Assembly (NCBI RefSeq): GCF_001014645.1
Contig: NZ_LASZ01000004.1
Coordinates: 176,758-240,757 of the forward strand
Direction: 5' to 3'
Source: Luteimonas sp. FCS-9
Lineage (GTDB): Bacteria; Pseudomonadota; Gammaproteobacteria; Xanthomonadales; Xanthomonadaceae
DNA: 64,000 bases
Shown here: in pieces, positions 27,657 to 35,729 of the stretch
How positions within the stretch are numbered: position 1 is the stretch's first letter
Layout of the letters: each line of letters begins with the position of its first letter
The notes under the pieces: model-generated
What the model was told of the DNA's origin: nothing
What the model saw: the letters and a program-made list of their open reading frames with translations, nothing else
The model's database searches: none
Position numbers and translations under genes: made by a program

Positions 27657-28181
27657 GTGCACAGGCTGAACGGATTCACGCTGATCGAACTATTGACGAT
27701 CCTGGTCATCCTGGCCGTGGTGGCGATGGTCGGTCTTCCCGGCTTTGTCGATCTGGTGGCACGTCACCGCGTCCAGACGACGATGCACCTGATCGGCGCC
27801 GACCTGGCGATGGCGCGCAGCAGCGCGATCGTCGGGCGCAGCCCCGTCGTGGTCTGCCCGGCCGATGGCGAAGCGGGCTGTCGCGACGACGGGGACTGGA
27901 GCGACGGCTGGATCGTCTTCGCCGACCCCGACGGCAATCGACAAGTGGATGCGCCTGCCGATGTCCTGCGCATCACGCCGGCGCCGGCCGGCGCCGCTCG
28001 TGGGCTGCGCATCGATGCGACCCGGCCGCTCGTTCGATACCAGCGCGATGGCCGCAGCGCGGGCACCAACCTGACGGTGCGGATCTGCCGGGGCGGACAC
28101 CTGGAGGGCGAAATCGTCGTCAACAATCTCGGGCGCGTGCGCAGCGAGCGGCTTTCGGTGCCGATGCCCTGCCCTGCATAG
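27657..28181 (+). CDS. GspH/FimT-family type IV pseudopilin (minor pilin)
   Basis: A 174-residue prepilin with a short basic leader MHRLNG and the class III signal G|FTLIELLTILVILAVVAMVG, with Glu at +5 of the mature protein, so PilD should process it. The soluble domain is of the GspH/FimT type with VVCPADGEAGC (probable disulphide), WSDGWIVFADPDGNRQVD and a final Cys. The start is GTG at 27657, with AGGAG about 12 bases upstream. A second FimT-type gene stands at 35024-35542 at the head of the minor pilin operon, so the two may be FimT and FimU equivalents. It is on the opposite strand to that operon, with tRNA-Asn between. Confidence 0.88.
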   Translation: MHRLNGFTLIELLTILVILAVVAMVGLPGFVDLVARHRVQTTMHLIGADLAMARSSAIVGRSPVVVCPADGEAGCRDDGDWSDGWIVFADPDGNRQVDAPADVLRITPAPAGAARGLRIDATRPLVRYQRDGRSAGTNLTVRICRGGHLEGEIVVNNLGRVRSERLSVPMPCPA

Positions 28182-28255
28182 GGCGTCCCCTGATGGCCCC
28201 ACGGCGCGCAGCATGGACCTCCTCGACGCACGGGCAGCGAATGCAACACCGATGC

Positions 28256-28283
28256 TTGACCCGCGCCGCCAACCGACTAGAAT
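28256..28283 (+). promoter_or_regulatory. Sigma-70 promoter of tRNA-Asn
   Basis: -35 TTGACC (28256-28261) and -10 TAGAAT (28278-28283), spacing 16, ten bases before the tRNA. The -10 hexamer is identical to that of the tRNA-Val promoter. Confidence 0.72.
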
Positions 28284-28293
28284 GTGCGTCCCC

Positions 28294-28370
28294 GCCCGAA
28301 TAGCTCAGCCGGTTAGAGCACTTGACTGTTAATCAGGGGGTCGTTGGTTCGAGTCCAACTTCGGGCGCCA
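28294..28370 (+). tRNA. tRNA-Asn (anticodon GTT)
   Basis: A complete cloverleaf: acceptor GCCCGAA/TTCGGGC, D arm GCTC..GAGC, anticodon loop CTGTTAA (anticodon GTT), T loop TTCGAGT, encoded GCCA end. As a Q-type tRNA (GUN anticodon) it is a target of the Tgt/QueA enzymes in this window. Confidence 0.98.
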
Positions 28371-28378
28371 GATCGAAG

Positions 28379-28410
28379 AAAAAGCCGCGGAGCGATCCGC
28401 GGCTTTTTCT
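28379..28410 (+). terminator. Intrinsic terminator after tRNA-Asn
   Basis: A perfect 13-bp stem AAAAAGCCGCGGA / TCCGCGGCTTTTT with loop GCGA. It is A-rich on the left and T-rich on the right, so it can work in both directions and may also end the convergent pilin operon. Confidence 0.88.
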
Positions 28411-28480
28411 GTGCATGTCACATCGGCCTACGCTGCCATAGACCACCGACGCGCCGGGCAAATAGGCACGATCGCAGGGA

Positions 28481-28942
28481 TCACCAGCACTCGGCGACAG
28501 TGCCCGTTGGTTTCGGACTACCGCCGATGGTTTTGCGACCAGCCTGATCCAGGCCGAGTGTGCCGCAGCGCGTGTCCTTCGCCTGGCGCCCCTGCGGCGT
28601 TGCGGTCAGGCTGAACGCGTTGGGCCTTTTCGCGTCCACTGCCATACCGATCAGATACGCGGCCGTCCCCGATGCGGGTGATTGCACGTCCTTGCCGTCG
28701 TTGACGGTCTCCCAGAATCCCACGTAGGTATTGCGTACGGTATGGAAGCGCTCGGCACGCTGCGCCAGTTCGGCCAGGTCGGCCTTCGCTTGGCCGCGCT
28801 TGGACTTGCGGACCGCGTCCTCATAGCTCGGATAGGCGATGGCCGCAAGGATCGCGATCACTGCGACCACGATCATCAACTCGATCAGGGTGAACCCCGT
28901 CGGTCGCCGTGCGCGACCGTGATCGCGCTGCCTGGAAGTCAT
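28481..28942 (-). CDS. pilE: PilE-type type IV minor pilin
   Basis: A 153-residue prepilin. The leader ends RRPTG and the mature N-terminus is FTLIELMIVVAVIAILAAIA with Glu5. The C-terminal part has two Cys (DTRCGTLGL near residue 130 and the terminal AECW) forming the usual D-region loop. The start at 28942 has GGAGG eight bases upstream and overlaps the pilY1 stop by ATGA; a longer reading frame to 28972 lacks such support. It is the last gene of the fimT-pilV-pilW-pilX-pilY1-pilE operon. In Pseudomonas and Xanthomonas this set primes pilus assembly and sits at the pilus tip with PilY1. Confidence 0.92.
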   Translation of the reverse strand: MTSRQRDHGRARRPTGFTLIELMIVVAVIAILAAIAYPSYEDAVRKSKRGQAKADLAELAQRAERFHTVRNTYVGFWETVNDGKDVQSPASGTAAYLIGMAVDAKRPNAFSLTATPQGRQAKDTRCGTLGLDQAGRKTIGGSPKPTGTVAECW

Positions 28943-31900
28943 TGGATCTGCCTCCAGGACTGACGACCGCACGGATACGGCAGGTAGCTCGTGTCGGCGC
29001 CCGCGACGGTCACCGCCATCCAGCAGCCCTGGGGCGGCGGAGAAGGCGGCTCGCCCCCGTCGTCATCGCCTTCCCCGCCGTCGCCTCCCCCCTCGGAGGA
29101 CGGCGGCGGTGCCGTGCCCTGGTTGTTTCGGGGCAGCGCGAGCACGCCGACATCGCGGACCGGCGCGCTTCCACCGGTATCGAGCGCCAGGCCTGCGGTG
29201 CCTTCCGCGTAATGGCTGCCACCGATCGAACCAGTGCGGGCCGACGAGAGCCCGGCAGCTCCAGTCAAGGCATTGAGGCCGTAGAGCCAGTTGAACCCCT
29301 GCGTCGAGCATCCGGTCGCGTTGTCCTGCGGTGCATAGGTCGGCAGGAAGACGACGCCCGATGCGATCGAGGGGAACCCGACGAAGCGCTCGCCCGCCGG
29401 CAGCGTCAGGCGCCAGCCGCGCCCAGTCCCGGACGGCGCCGTGGGGGCAGACAGCACACGCACGCCGTTTTGCGTGCCCAAGATGGTCCGCGAGACGAGA
29501 TGGGACGGGCGGATCGGCGCGAACGCCGAAGTCGGCGGGCCGCGTACCGGATCGACGATCGCGTACAGCGACTGCACGCTCTGATCGCCGGGATCGCCGA
29601 CGAACGAAAAGCTGCCGGTGCCGAAGTACAGCATCACGCCCCCGCCGGGACCGGCCGTCGCCAGCAGACCGCCGGTGATCGGCTGCCGATACGTCGCTCC
29701 GTTCGACTCCGCTTCCTGACTGGTGAACAGCGGCAGCGTCAACGCGTCCGAGGTCGGCTCGCGCAGGTCGAACTTCCAGATCGCGCCCTTCTGGTCCGCG
29801 GCATAGACGGTATCGACGAATCCATCGCTGCCAGGCGCGTCGAGTGCGTCGGTGGCCGGATCCAAGCCGGTCCGAGAGCGCCAACGGTCCACGGCCACGA
29901 GGTTGCCCAGTCCGTTGCCGCCTGCGATCCCGCTGTCCGGATCCTCGGCTTCGATCATCCGAATGGTCGGCGCCCCCTCGGCAATGTCGACGACGAACAG
30001 CACCGCCTTGCCGTTCTTGCTGCCATAACCATTACCGAAGATCGCCTTCCACGCGACCGTGCCATCGGTGTGCCTGACGGGCACGATCACCGGCCGACCG
30101 AGGACATGGCCGATGTTGTCGCGCACCTCCGCATCGAGCGTATCGTCGAGATCGCTGATCTCCCACAGCCTGTCCGCGGCATCGAAGGATCCCGGATCGG
30201 ACACATCGAGCGCGAACACGCTTCGCCCGCCTGCGCCGCTGGCACCGACAACGACGGTCTTCCAGGTGCCGGCAACCCGGGCATCGCCGACGGCAACCGG
30301 CCCGTCGACGTAGTAGCGATGGCTGAACTTCTGGTCATTGCGGTCGTCGGGATCGTAGGGATAGAGCAGGTTGCCCAGATGGCCCACAGCGGTCGCAGGA
30401 ATGTAGGCGAAACGCTCTCGACCGCCGGCGCTGTCGCCCGGCTTCGTGTTGCCCGAAGCATCCATGCCGCCATCGAACGCGTGGAACATACCGTCGTTCG
30501 CGCCGACGTACACCATGTAACGCCTGCCCTGCTTGGCCTCGAGGTAAGCGCCGTAGCTGCCGTCTCCCGAGCGCCCGCCGCCATACGCGGTCGGCAACGC
30601 CTGGTAGCCGTAATCGTCGCTCGGCGCGCTGACCACCGGCGTGGAGTTGACGATGTCCCCCAGCACGGTGGTCCGGTCCCGAAAACCGCCGCCGAGCCGT
30701 TTTTCCAGGCTCGTATCGCCGAGCAGATAGCGTCGCGCGGCGCCGGCGCTGGTGGCGCCGAGCGCTTGCAACTCCGCTGCCGTGCAACGCGACATCCCGG
30801 GATAACGTCCATTGTCCTTCGTGCAGAGGTCCTCAAGCGTCAGCACCCCGTCGAGATAACGGGAGACGCGACCGCCGTGCGCAACCCACACGTTACGGCT
30901 CGCAGCCTCCGGAAATCGCGCGCTAGCATCCCACAACGGCTCGTATTCGACCGTACCGCTCGACCGATTGAGCGCGACCTTGCTTGCCGTGAGGCGGCTG
31001 AACCAGTCGGTACCTTCGTTGCGGACCTCGTACTGCGGCGTCACCGCCAGAGATCCCTGTCCGACCCGCGCGCCACTGACTGCAAGGCTTCCCGAGGGCG
31101 ACGTTCCCGACGTCACCGACAACAGGATGCGACGCATCGCCGCCGTGATGTCGGCCGGCGTGCGCGCGTTGATCAGCTCGCCGCGCGTGTTGACCGTGGC
31201 GTGCCAAATGTCGTCGACCGTGCTCCGGTTGTTGTCCTGCGCAGGCGGCCAGTTCTGATAGACGCGGGCATCGGTATACGGATCAAGCAGATTCACCGGG
31301 TCATAGAGGTTGCCTCGGCCACCGAGAGTGACTCCGTAGAAATTGACGTGCAGGTTTTTCTGGCAGTTGATCCTGGGATCGTTGCTCGGGCACGACGACG
31401 GCACCGGCACCTGCCCGGCCGCCAGATCGGTTCGCAGCGGAGAACGGCCAGCGTTATCGAGATAGTAGGCTGCCGCGATGTCGGCCATCGTGCTGGAGTG
31501 GCCATCAGCGAACGGGATTCCCATGCCGCCATCCCGGTTGGCGGGACTGCCCAGGCTGGGGCCGACCGCATTGCTGAAGCCGTCAGTGAACAGCATCGTG
31601 GCATTACGCTGGCATGCCAGTTGCACCGGCGCGCCTGCATCGCTTCTCCGGAACTGCTCGCCCGCCGCCTTCACAGCCTGCCGGTTGGGCGTGCCGCCGC
31701 TGGCGGGCAATGCGATCATCTCGGAATACAGCGCCGCCTTGCCCTCGGCAATGCCCATATCGCGCATCACTACACGCTCGTTCGGGCTGGCCAATGGAGC
31801 GTCGTAGCTCGCATACCTGTTGATCGGAAAGTAGCCCACGCGCATCGAATTGACGCTTGCCATGGACTGGGTCATCCCCGCGATCATGGCCCGATTCCGG

Positions 31901-32826
31901 TTGCCGTAGAACGAGTACCAATTGGCAAAATTCTGCAGCGCCGCAGTCCCCGGCTGGATCGTGTATTTCCACAGGTGGCAACCGGGACCACAAGCATTGT
32001 CGACCCGCGTGCGGGGCGTGCTTGCCTTGGTGTAGACGCCCGTCGCCCCGTCCAACATCGGCCACGCATCATTATCGGTGCGATACCGCATGAAGAATGC
32101 GGCCGGCCAGTAGCGAACGTAAAGCGCGCAACTCGCGCTCATGCGATGGCCCTCGGCGCCGACCGTGCGCCAACGTCCCCCGCCGCTCAAGCCGCCGCAA
32201 CCCGAACTCGAGACCAACCGGTACTCGGTGCCCGCAGGCAGGAACATGCTGGTGTAAGCCTGGAACCTCGAACGCGTATTCTCGTCCCCGAGATTGGAGG
32301 CCAGCGCAATCGTGGCCGCATTGCGTGGATCGATCCGCGTCTGTGCAGTGCCGGCCTGCGCGTAAGGGACGCCGTCGGACGCGATCCATGGCTCATATCG
32401 GATCTGCGGGTTGAAGTACGACGGATTGAAATCCGGGGACCGGGCGAATCCATAGTTGTCGACCGGGGGAATCCCCAAGTACGTGTCGCCGATACGGGGC
32501 CCCGTATAGGAGTAAGAATATCGACAGGTCGTCCCAGAAGTACGAAGCACGCCCGATGAAGAAAAGAAACTTCCGTAACTAGAACTATTTCCTTGAAGGA
32601 AGCAGCCGTAACCGTCCGACGCCGGGAACTGATTATGGAATGTCATCGATCCCGAATCGTCCACCGCCATGATGAAGGCCGGCGGCACCTGGATCTGCGT
32701 GTTCAAGGGGGCCTGTGCGAGCACGCCCTGCCCTTGCTCGGCCCGAAGGCCATGGATGAAATAGCCGCCAACGGCGAGCGCGACGAGGCCGACGACGACG
32801 GGAACAGGAATGCGGCGCAATGCCAT
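28939..32826 (-). CDS. pilY1: PilY1-type pilus tip adhesin / assembly factor
   Basis: A 1295-residue protein exported through an N-terminal hydrophobic segment (PVVVGLVALAVGGYFI, residues 8-23). A von Willebrand A domain follows from about residue 50, with the metal-binding motif DDSGSM (D56, S58, S60). The C-terminal half is the PilY1 beta-propeller, with YVGANDGMFHAFDGG and SDGFVDTVYAADQKGAIWKF, the latter matching the calcium-binding site that controls pilus extension in P. aeruginosa. The start at 32826 follows GAGGA by seven bases and lies 10 bases after pilX. The segment encoded by about 32505-32615 is AT-rich and codes a Ser/Tyr-rich stretch. The length is normal for the family. Confidence 0.93.
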   Translation of the reverse strand: MALRRIPVPVVVGLVALAVGGYFIHGLRAEQGQGVLAQAPLNTQIQVPPAFIMAVDDSGSMTFHNQFPASDGYGCFLQGNSSSYGSFFSSSGVLRTSGTTCRYSYSYTGPRIGDTYLGIPPVDNYGFARSPDFNPSYFNPQIRYEPWIASDGVPYAQAGTAQTRIDPRNAATIALASNLGDENTRSRFQAYTSMFLPAGTEYRLVSSSGCGGLSGGGRWRTVGAEGHRMSASCALYVRYWPAAFFMRYRTDNDAWPMLDGATGVYTKASTPRTRVDNACGPGCHLWKYTIQPGTAALQNFANWYSFYGNRNRAMIAGMTQSMASVNSMRVGYFPINRYASYDAPLASPNERVVMRDMGIAEGKAALYSEMIALPASGGTPNRQAVKAAGEQFRRSDAGAPVQLACQRNATMLFTDGFSNAVGPSLGSPANRDGGMGIPFADGHSSTMADIAAAYYLDNAGRSPLRTDLAAGQVPVPSSCPSNDPRINCQKNLHVNFYGVTLGGRGNLYDPVNLLDPYTDARVYQNWPPAQDNNRSTVDDIWHATVNTRGELINARTPADITAAMRRILLSVTSGTSPSGSLAVSGARVGQGSLAVTPQYEVRNEGTDWFSRLTASKVALNRSSGTVEYEPLWDASARFPEAASRNVWVAHGGRVSRYLDGVLTLEDLCTKDNGRYPGMSRCTAAELQALGATSAGAARRYLLGDTSLEKRLGGGFRDRTTVLGDIVNSTPVVSAPSDDYGYQALPTAYGGGRSGDGSYGAYLEAKQGRRYMVYVGANDGMFHAFDGGMDASGNTKPGDSAGGRERFAYIPATAVGHLGNLLYPYDPDDRNDQKFSHRYYVDGPVAVGDARVAGTWKTVVVGASGAGGRSVFALDVSDPGSFDAADRLWEISDLDDTLDAEVRDNIGHVLGRPVIVPVRHTDGTVAWKAIFGNGYGSKNGKAVLFVVDIAEGAPTIRMIEAEDPDSGIAGGNGLGNLVAVDRWRSRTGLDPATDALDAPGSDGFVDTVYAADQKGAIWKFDLREPTSDALTLPLFTSQEAESNGATYRQPITGGLLATAGPGGGVMLYFGTGSFSFVGDPGDQSVQSLYAIVDPVRGPPTSAFAPIRPSHLVSRTILGTQNGVRVLSAPTAPSGTGRGWRLTLPAGERFVGFPSIASGVVFLPTYAPQDNATGCSTQGFNWLYGLNALTGAAGLSSARTGSIGGSHYAEGTAGLALDTGGSAPVRDVGVLALPRNNQGTAPPPSSEGGGDGGEGDDDGGEPPSPPPQGCWMAVTVAGADTSYLPYPCGRQSWRQIQ

Positions 32827-32836
32827 GCGGTCGTCC

Positions 32837-33361
32837 TCAGAGCCGGAAAATGGTGTCGACGACCGCCGACGAGGTGGGGTTGCCTTCGACATCCACGGCG
32901 TACCCCGTCACCTGATAGACGGGAAATGGGTTGGCCTGTACGGGCCCGCCTGCGCCGAGCGAACCACCGGCGGGAATGCACTGGTCGATCTGACGGACCG
33001 CCACGGCCGGACCATCGCCCAGCGTCCGCTGCGATGCCCAGCGCCTCGCCTGGAAGCCGGTATCGCAACTCCGTTCGATATCGGCCTCGGTCACGGCAGC
33101 GCAACCGCCGATGCTGGTGCGGTTCTCGATGTTCTCGATCGCACACTCGGCATTCCGTACCAGTCCTTCGGCATTCTGGAAGGCCAGGTTCACCGCCCGA
33201 TGGTTGGCGGCCATTCGCTCCTGCATGCCGGCGACCCGCATGCCCACCAGCCCGATCAGCGCAAGCAGGATCAGCATGATCAGCGCGATGTAGAGCACGG
33301 CACCGCGTTGCGCGCTGGGGGGCGGAACCGGAGCCGTCACGATCACTGGAAACGCGCGCAT
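32837..33361 (-). CDS. pilX: PilX-type minor pilin
   Basis: A 174-residue protein with a single N-terminal hydrophobic segment AVLYIALIMLILLALIGLVG preceded by SAQRG, the atypical PilX prepilin signal in which Glu5 is not obvious. Then follow MRVAGMQERMAANHRAVNLAFQNAE, typical of PilX, and three or four Cys residues. The ATG at 33361 was used; a TTG two codons upstream is possible. It starts two bases after pilW ends and lies in the minor pilin operon. It should join PilV, PilW and FimU in the tip complex. Confidence 0.9.
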   Translation of the reverse strand: MRAFPVIVTAPVPPPSAQRGAVLYIALIMLILLALIGLVGMRVAGMQERMAANHRAVNLAFQNAEGLVRNAECAIENIENRTSIGGCAAVTEADIERSCDTGFQARRWASQRTLGDGPAVAVRQIDQCIPAGGSLGAGGPVQANPFPVYQVTGYAVDVEGNPTSSAVVDTIFRL

Positions 33362-33363
33362 GC

Positions 33364-34542
33364 TCAATTTCCGAAAAGCCGGTTGCGAAGGGCCACGCTC
33401 ACCTCGTGAGTGGTGCGATAACGACCATCCGACGCATCAGCCGGGAGAAACGCGACCCCGAGCACGCGTTGACGGACCGCCTCGGCGTCGGCATCGATGG
33501 CGCCTGCCGGCCGCGGGCTTCTCGCCAGGATGCCCACTTGCACGAGTCCGACCCGTCGCCATGCGTTTGCGACCGACTCCGTCCCCGACACATCCTTCAG
33601 CACGCCCGCTGCCGTGTGCTGGAAGGCGACATGTCCCTTGGGCGGAGCCCTGGCGGAAAGGCTGGCGACCTCGTCCTGTCCATAGAGGAACTGCAGGCTT
33701 TCGATCCCTTCGACGAGTTCCTCGCGATGACTGGCCGGGTACTGCCCGCTGGCGTCCGCGCGCGCACGATAGAGCGCCGGCTCACCGGAAGCCCCCGCCG
33801 CCACGTAGTAGACGATGGAGTCGGCACGGTGCAGCATTGTCTCGCCGACCGGCTGCGCCGCATATCGCGCCGCGAACGCGGTGCCGCCGACCGTCGTGAC
33901 GCGACCTGACGCAAGCGTGCCTTCGAAAACATCGGCGAACGTGCAGTCGCCGATGCCGAAGAGCTCGGGCGTCGCGACGCCGTCGACTTTGAGGTCCTCG
34001 TCGCTCGACGTATCGAACCGGATGACGTCGTTGCCATCGATCGTCTCGATCGCATTGACCGGCACGCCGAGCGCATGGAAGAAACGCAGCACGATGATGT
34101 CGCTGCCAGGTAGCGGGCGCAGGACCTCGATCGCACTGGGCAAGCCTTCTGCCGGATCCCAGGCGGCCCCGAGCGTCAGCTTGTCGCCCGGCGCACTGGA
34201 TGGCGCCTCGTACCCCTGGACGGACACCGAGAAATCGAGCGGGCTGCCTGCTGCGGGTATCGACGCGAAATTGAGGGTCGGATCACCCAGTTCCTTCACG
34301 AAATGCGCTTGGTCGTTCACGCAACCGAAGTGCCCCGCCATGCGGATGTCGCGCTGCAGGAAATCGATTGCGAAACGCGCATTCTCCTGCGCGCGCGACG
34401 CGCCTTCCGACAGCCGGTACGACAGGTGTGAGGCTGTGAACACCTGGATGAGGCCAAGTATGAGCAGGCTGCCGATGACCAGGGCCACCATCAATTCAAC
34501 CAGCGACATGCCTGCCTGTGACCGGCCGTGGTAGCGCGTCAT
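33364..34542 (-). CDS. pilW: PilW-type minor pilin
   Basis: A 392-residue minor pilin with prepilin signal SQAG|MSLVELMVALVIGSLLILGL, then FTASHLSYRLSEGASRAQENARFAIDFLQRDIRMAGHFGC, a segment diagnostic of PilW. The C-terminal domain is large, as usual for this subunit. The start at 34542 overlaps the pilV stop by ATGA. It is co-operonic with fimT, pilV, pilX, pilY1 and pilE. Confidence 0.93.
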   Translation of the reverse strand: MTRYHGRSQAGMSLVELMVALVIGSLLILGLIQVFTASHLSYRLSEGASRAQENARFAIDFLQRDIRMAGHFGCVNDQAHFVKELGDPTLNFASIPAAGSPLDFSVSVQGYEAPSSAPGDKLTLGAAWDPAEGLPSAIEVLRPLPGSDIIVLRFFHALGVPVNAIETIDGNDVIRFDTSSDEDLKVDGVATPELFGIGDCTFADVFEGTLASGRVTTVGGTAFAARYAAQPVGETMLHRADSIVYYVAAGASGEPALYRARADASGQYPASHREELVEGIESLQFLYGQDEVASLSARAPPKGHVAFQHTAAGVLKDVSGTESVANAWRRVGLVQVGILARSPRPAGAIDADAEAVRQRVLGVAFLPADASDGRYRTTHEVSVALRNRLFGN

Positions 34543-35027
34543 AGACGGCTGCTCACGACGAATGAAGTCAACGCATCCGGGGCGCGCTGATCCCATCGCT
34601 GGTCTCCCCAGTTGATCGTGATCGATACGTCTCCGTTCGCGCTGTAGACCACGTCGGCCGACGCGCTCGAGCCCAAGGCCTGTACGACCTGACATTTCCA
34701 GCGTGCGGTGCTTTGCGCCACGGACACACTGCCTATCGGCCGGCTGCAATCGCTCGCAACGACGGTGCCGGCCTCGAAACTGGCGCCCCCTTTGCCGCCA
34801 TACCAGGCCGCTTGGTAGCGGTTGGCCCGCATCTGGTCGAGCAGGTCGTAGGCAAGATTGGTCGCCTGGGTCCGGTGATTCGCACTCTGCGTGTAGCGCA
34901 ATGTCATCGTCTGCAGCAGCGCGAATCCCAGCAGTCCGAACGCCAGCACGAGCAAGGCGATCAGCACCTCGAGCATGCTGAAGCCGCGCTGCCGCAGACC
35001 GCCCCGGCCATGCAGGCGGGCGCTCAC
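34539..35027 (-). CDS. pilV: PilV-type minor pilin
   Basis: A 162-residue minor pilin; prepilin signal RQRG|FSMLEVLIALLVLAFGLLGF, then LLQTMTLRYTQSANHRTQATNLAYDLLDQMRANR, the PilV pattern. The start is a GTG at 35027 that overlaps the fimT stop (GTGA); no ATG fits. Two Cys residues in the soluble part could form a disulphide. Confidence 0.92.
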   Translation of the reverse strand: MSARLHGRGGLRQRGFSMLEVLIALLVLAFGLLGFALLQTMTLRYTQSANHRTQATNLAYDLLDQMRANRYQAAWYGGKGGASFEAGTVVASDCSRPIGSVSVAQSTARWKCQVVQALGSSASADVVYSANGDVSITINWGDQRWDQRAPDALTSFVVSSRL

Positions 35028-35542
35028 TGACAGACACTCCTCGTCGACCGGGCCTGGCCGCTTGCCGACAGCGTGACCGTGCCCCTCAGCGGACTCGACG
35101 TCGCACATTCGGAGGGCTGCAACGTGATCGTATAGGGTTGATCGGGCCGGCCACGCCGGTCGAACCTGATCTGGCGGACGTCCTTGCCGGCCGACACGGC
35201 CAGCCCCCGTACGCCCTGCAGGGACCGGACGATCCGGTCGTCCTCGCCCAGCTTGCCGTCGCCGTCGAGATCCAGCCAGACCAGCCAGCCATCGTTCCAG
35301 GACGCGCCGTCGCATGACGTGCCGCTGGTCGATGCGCAGACCAGCGCACCGCCAGGGCTGCGCAGCGCCTCCGAGCGGGCCAGCGACAACGACGTCAAAA
35401 ACTCGTTGGTGGTCGTCGCGACGCGATTGGAGCGCAGCGTGTCCTCGAAACTCGGAAACGCGATCGCCGCGAGCACGGCGAGAATCGCGACCGTCACCAT
35501 CAGCTCGATGAGCGTGAAGCCCCCGCTTCGCATGCGACGCAT
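35024..35542 (-). CDS. fimT: FimT/GspH-family minor pilin
   Basis: A 172-residue prepilin, MRRMRSGG|FTLIELMVTVAILAVLAAIA, first gene of the minor pilin operon with a GGAGGGGG ribosome site. The soluble part includes LVCASTSGTSCDG (probable disulphide) and WLVWLDLDGDGKLGEDDRIV, typical of FimT/FimU. FimT proteins of this order have been linked to DNA binding for uptake in Legionella and Xanthomonadales; whether this one binds DNA is unknown. A related protein is encoded at 27657-28181. Confidence 0.9.
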   Translation of the reverse strand: MRRMRSGGFTLIELMVTVAILAVLAAIAFPSFEDTLRSNRVATTTNEFLTSLSLARSEALRSPGGALVCASTSGTSCDGASWNDGWLVWLDLDGDGKLGEDDRIVRSLQGVRGLAVSAGKDVRQIRFDRRGRPDQPYTITLQPSECATSSPLRGTVTLSASGQARSTRSVCQ

Positions 35543-35729
35543 GCCCCCTCCCCCGACCGTACCTGGCCGCCCAATAGTCTAGGCGGCCCGCGGCGGCGCC
35601 GCAAAGCGGCGTCTGACGAGCGGTCTGCGGGCCGCCTGCCGACGGCCTTCGGCACGCCCCAGGCGGCCCCGCCTCCACCTGACGAGCGCAAATTCACGAA
35701 AACTAACCCGATGCCCCCCCGGTTTGGGA

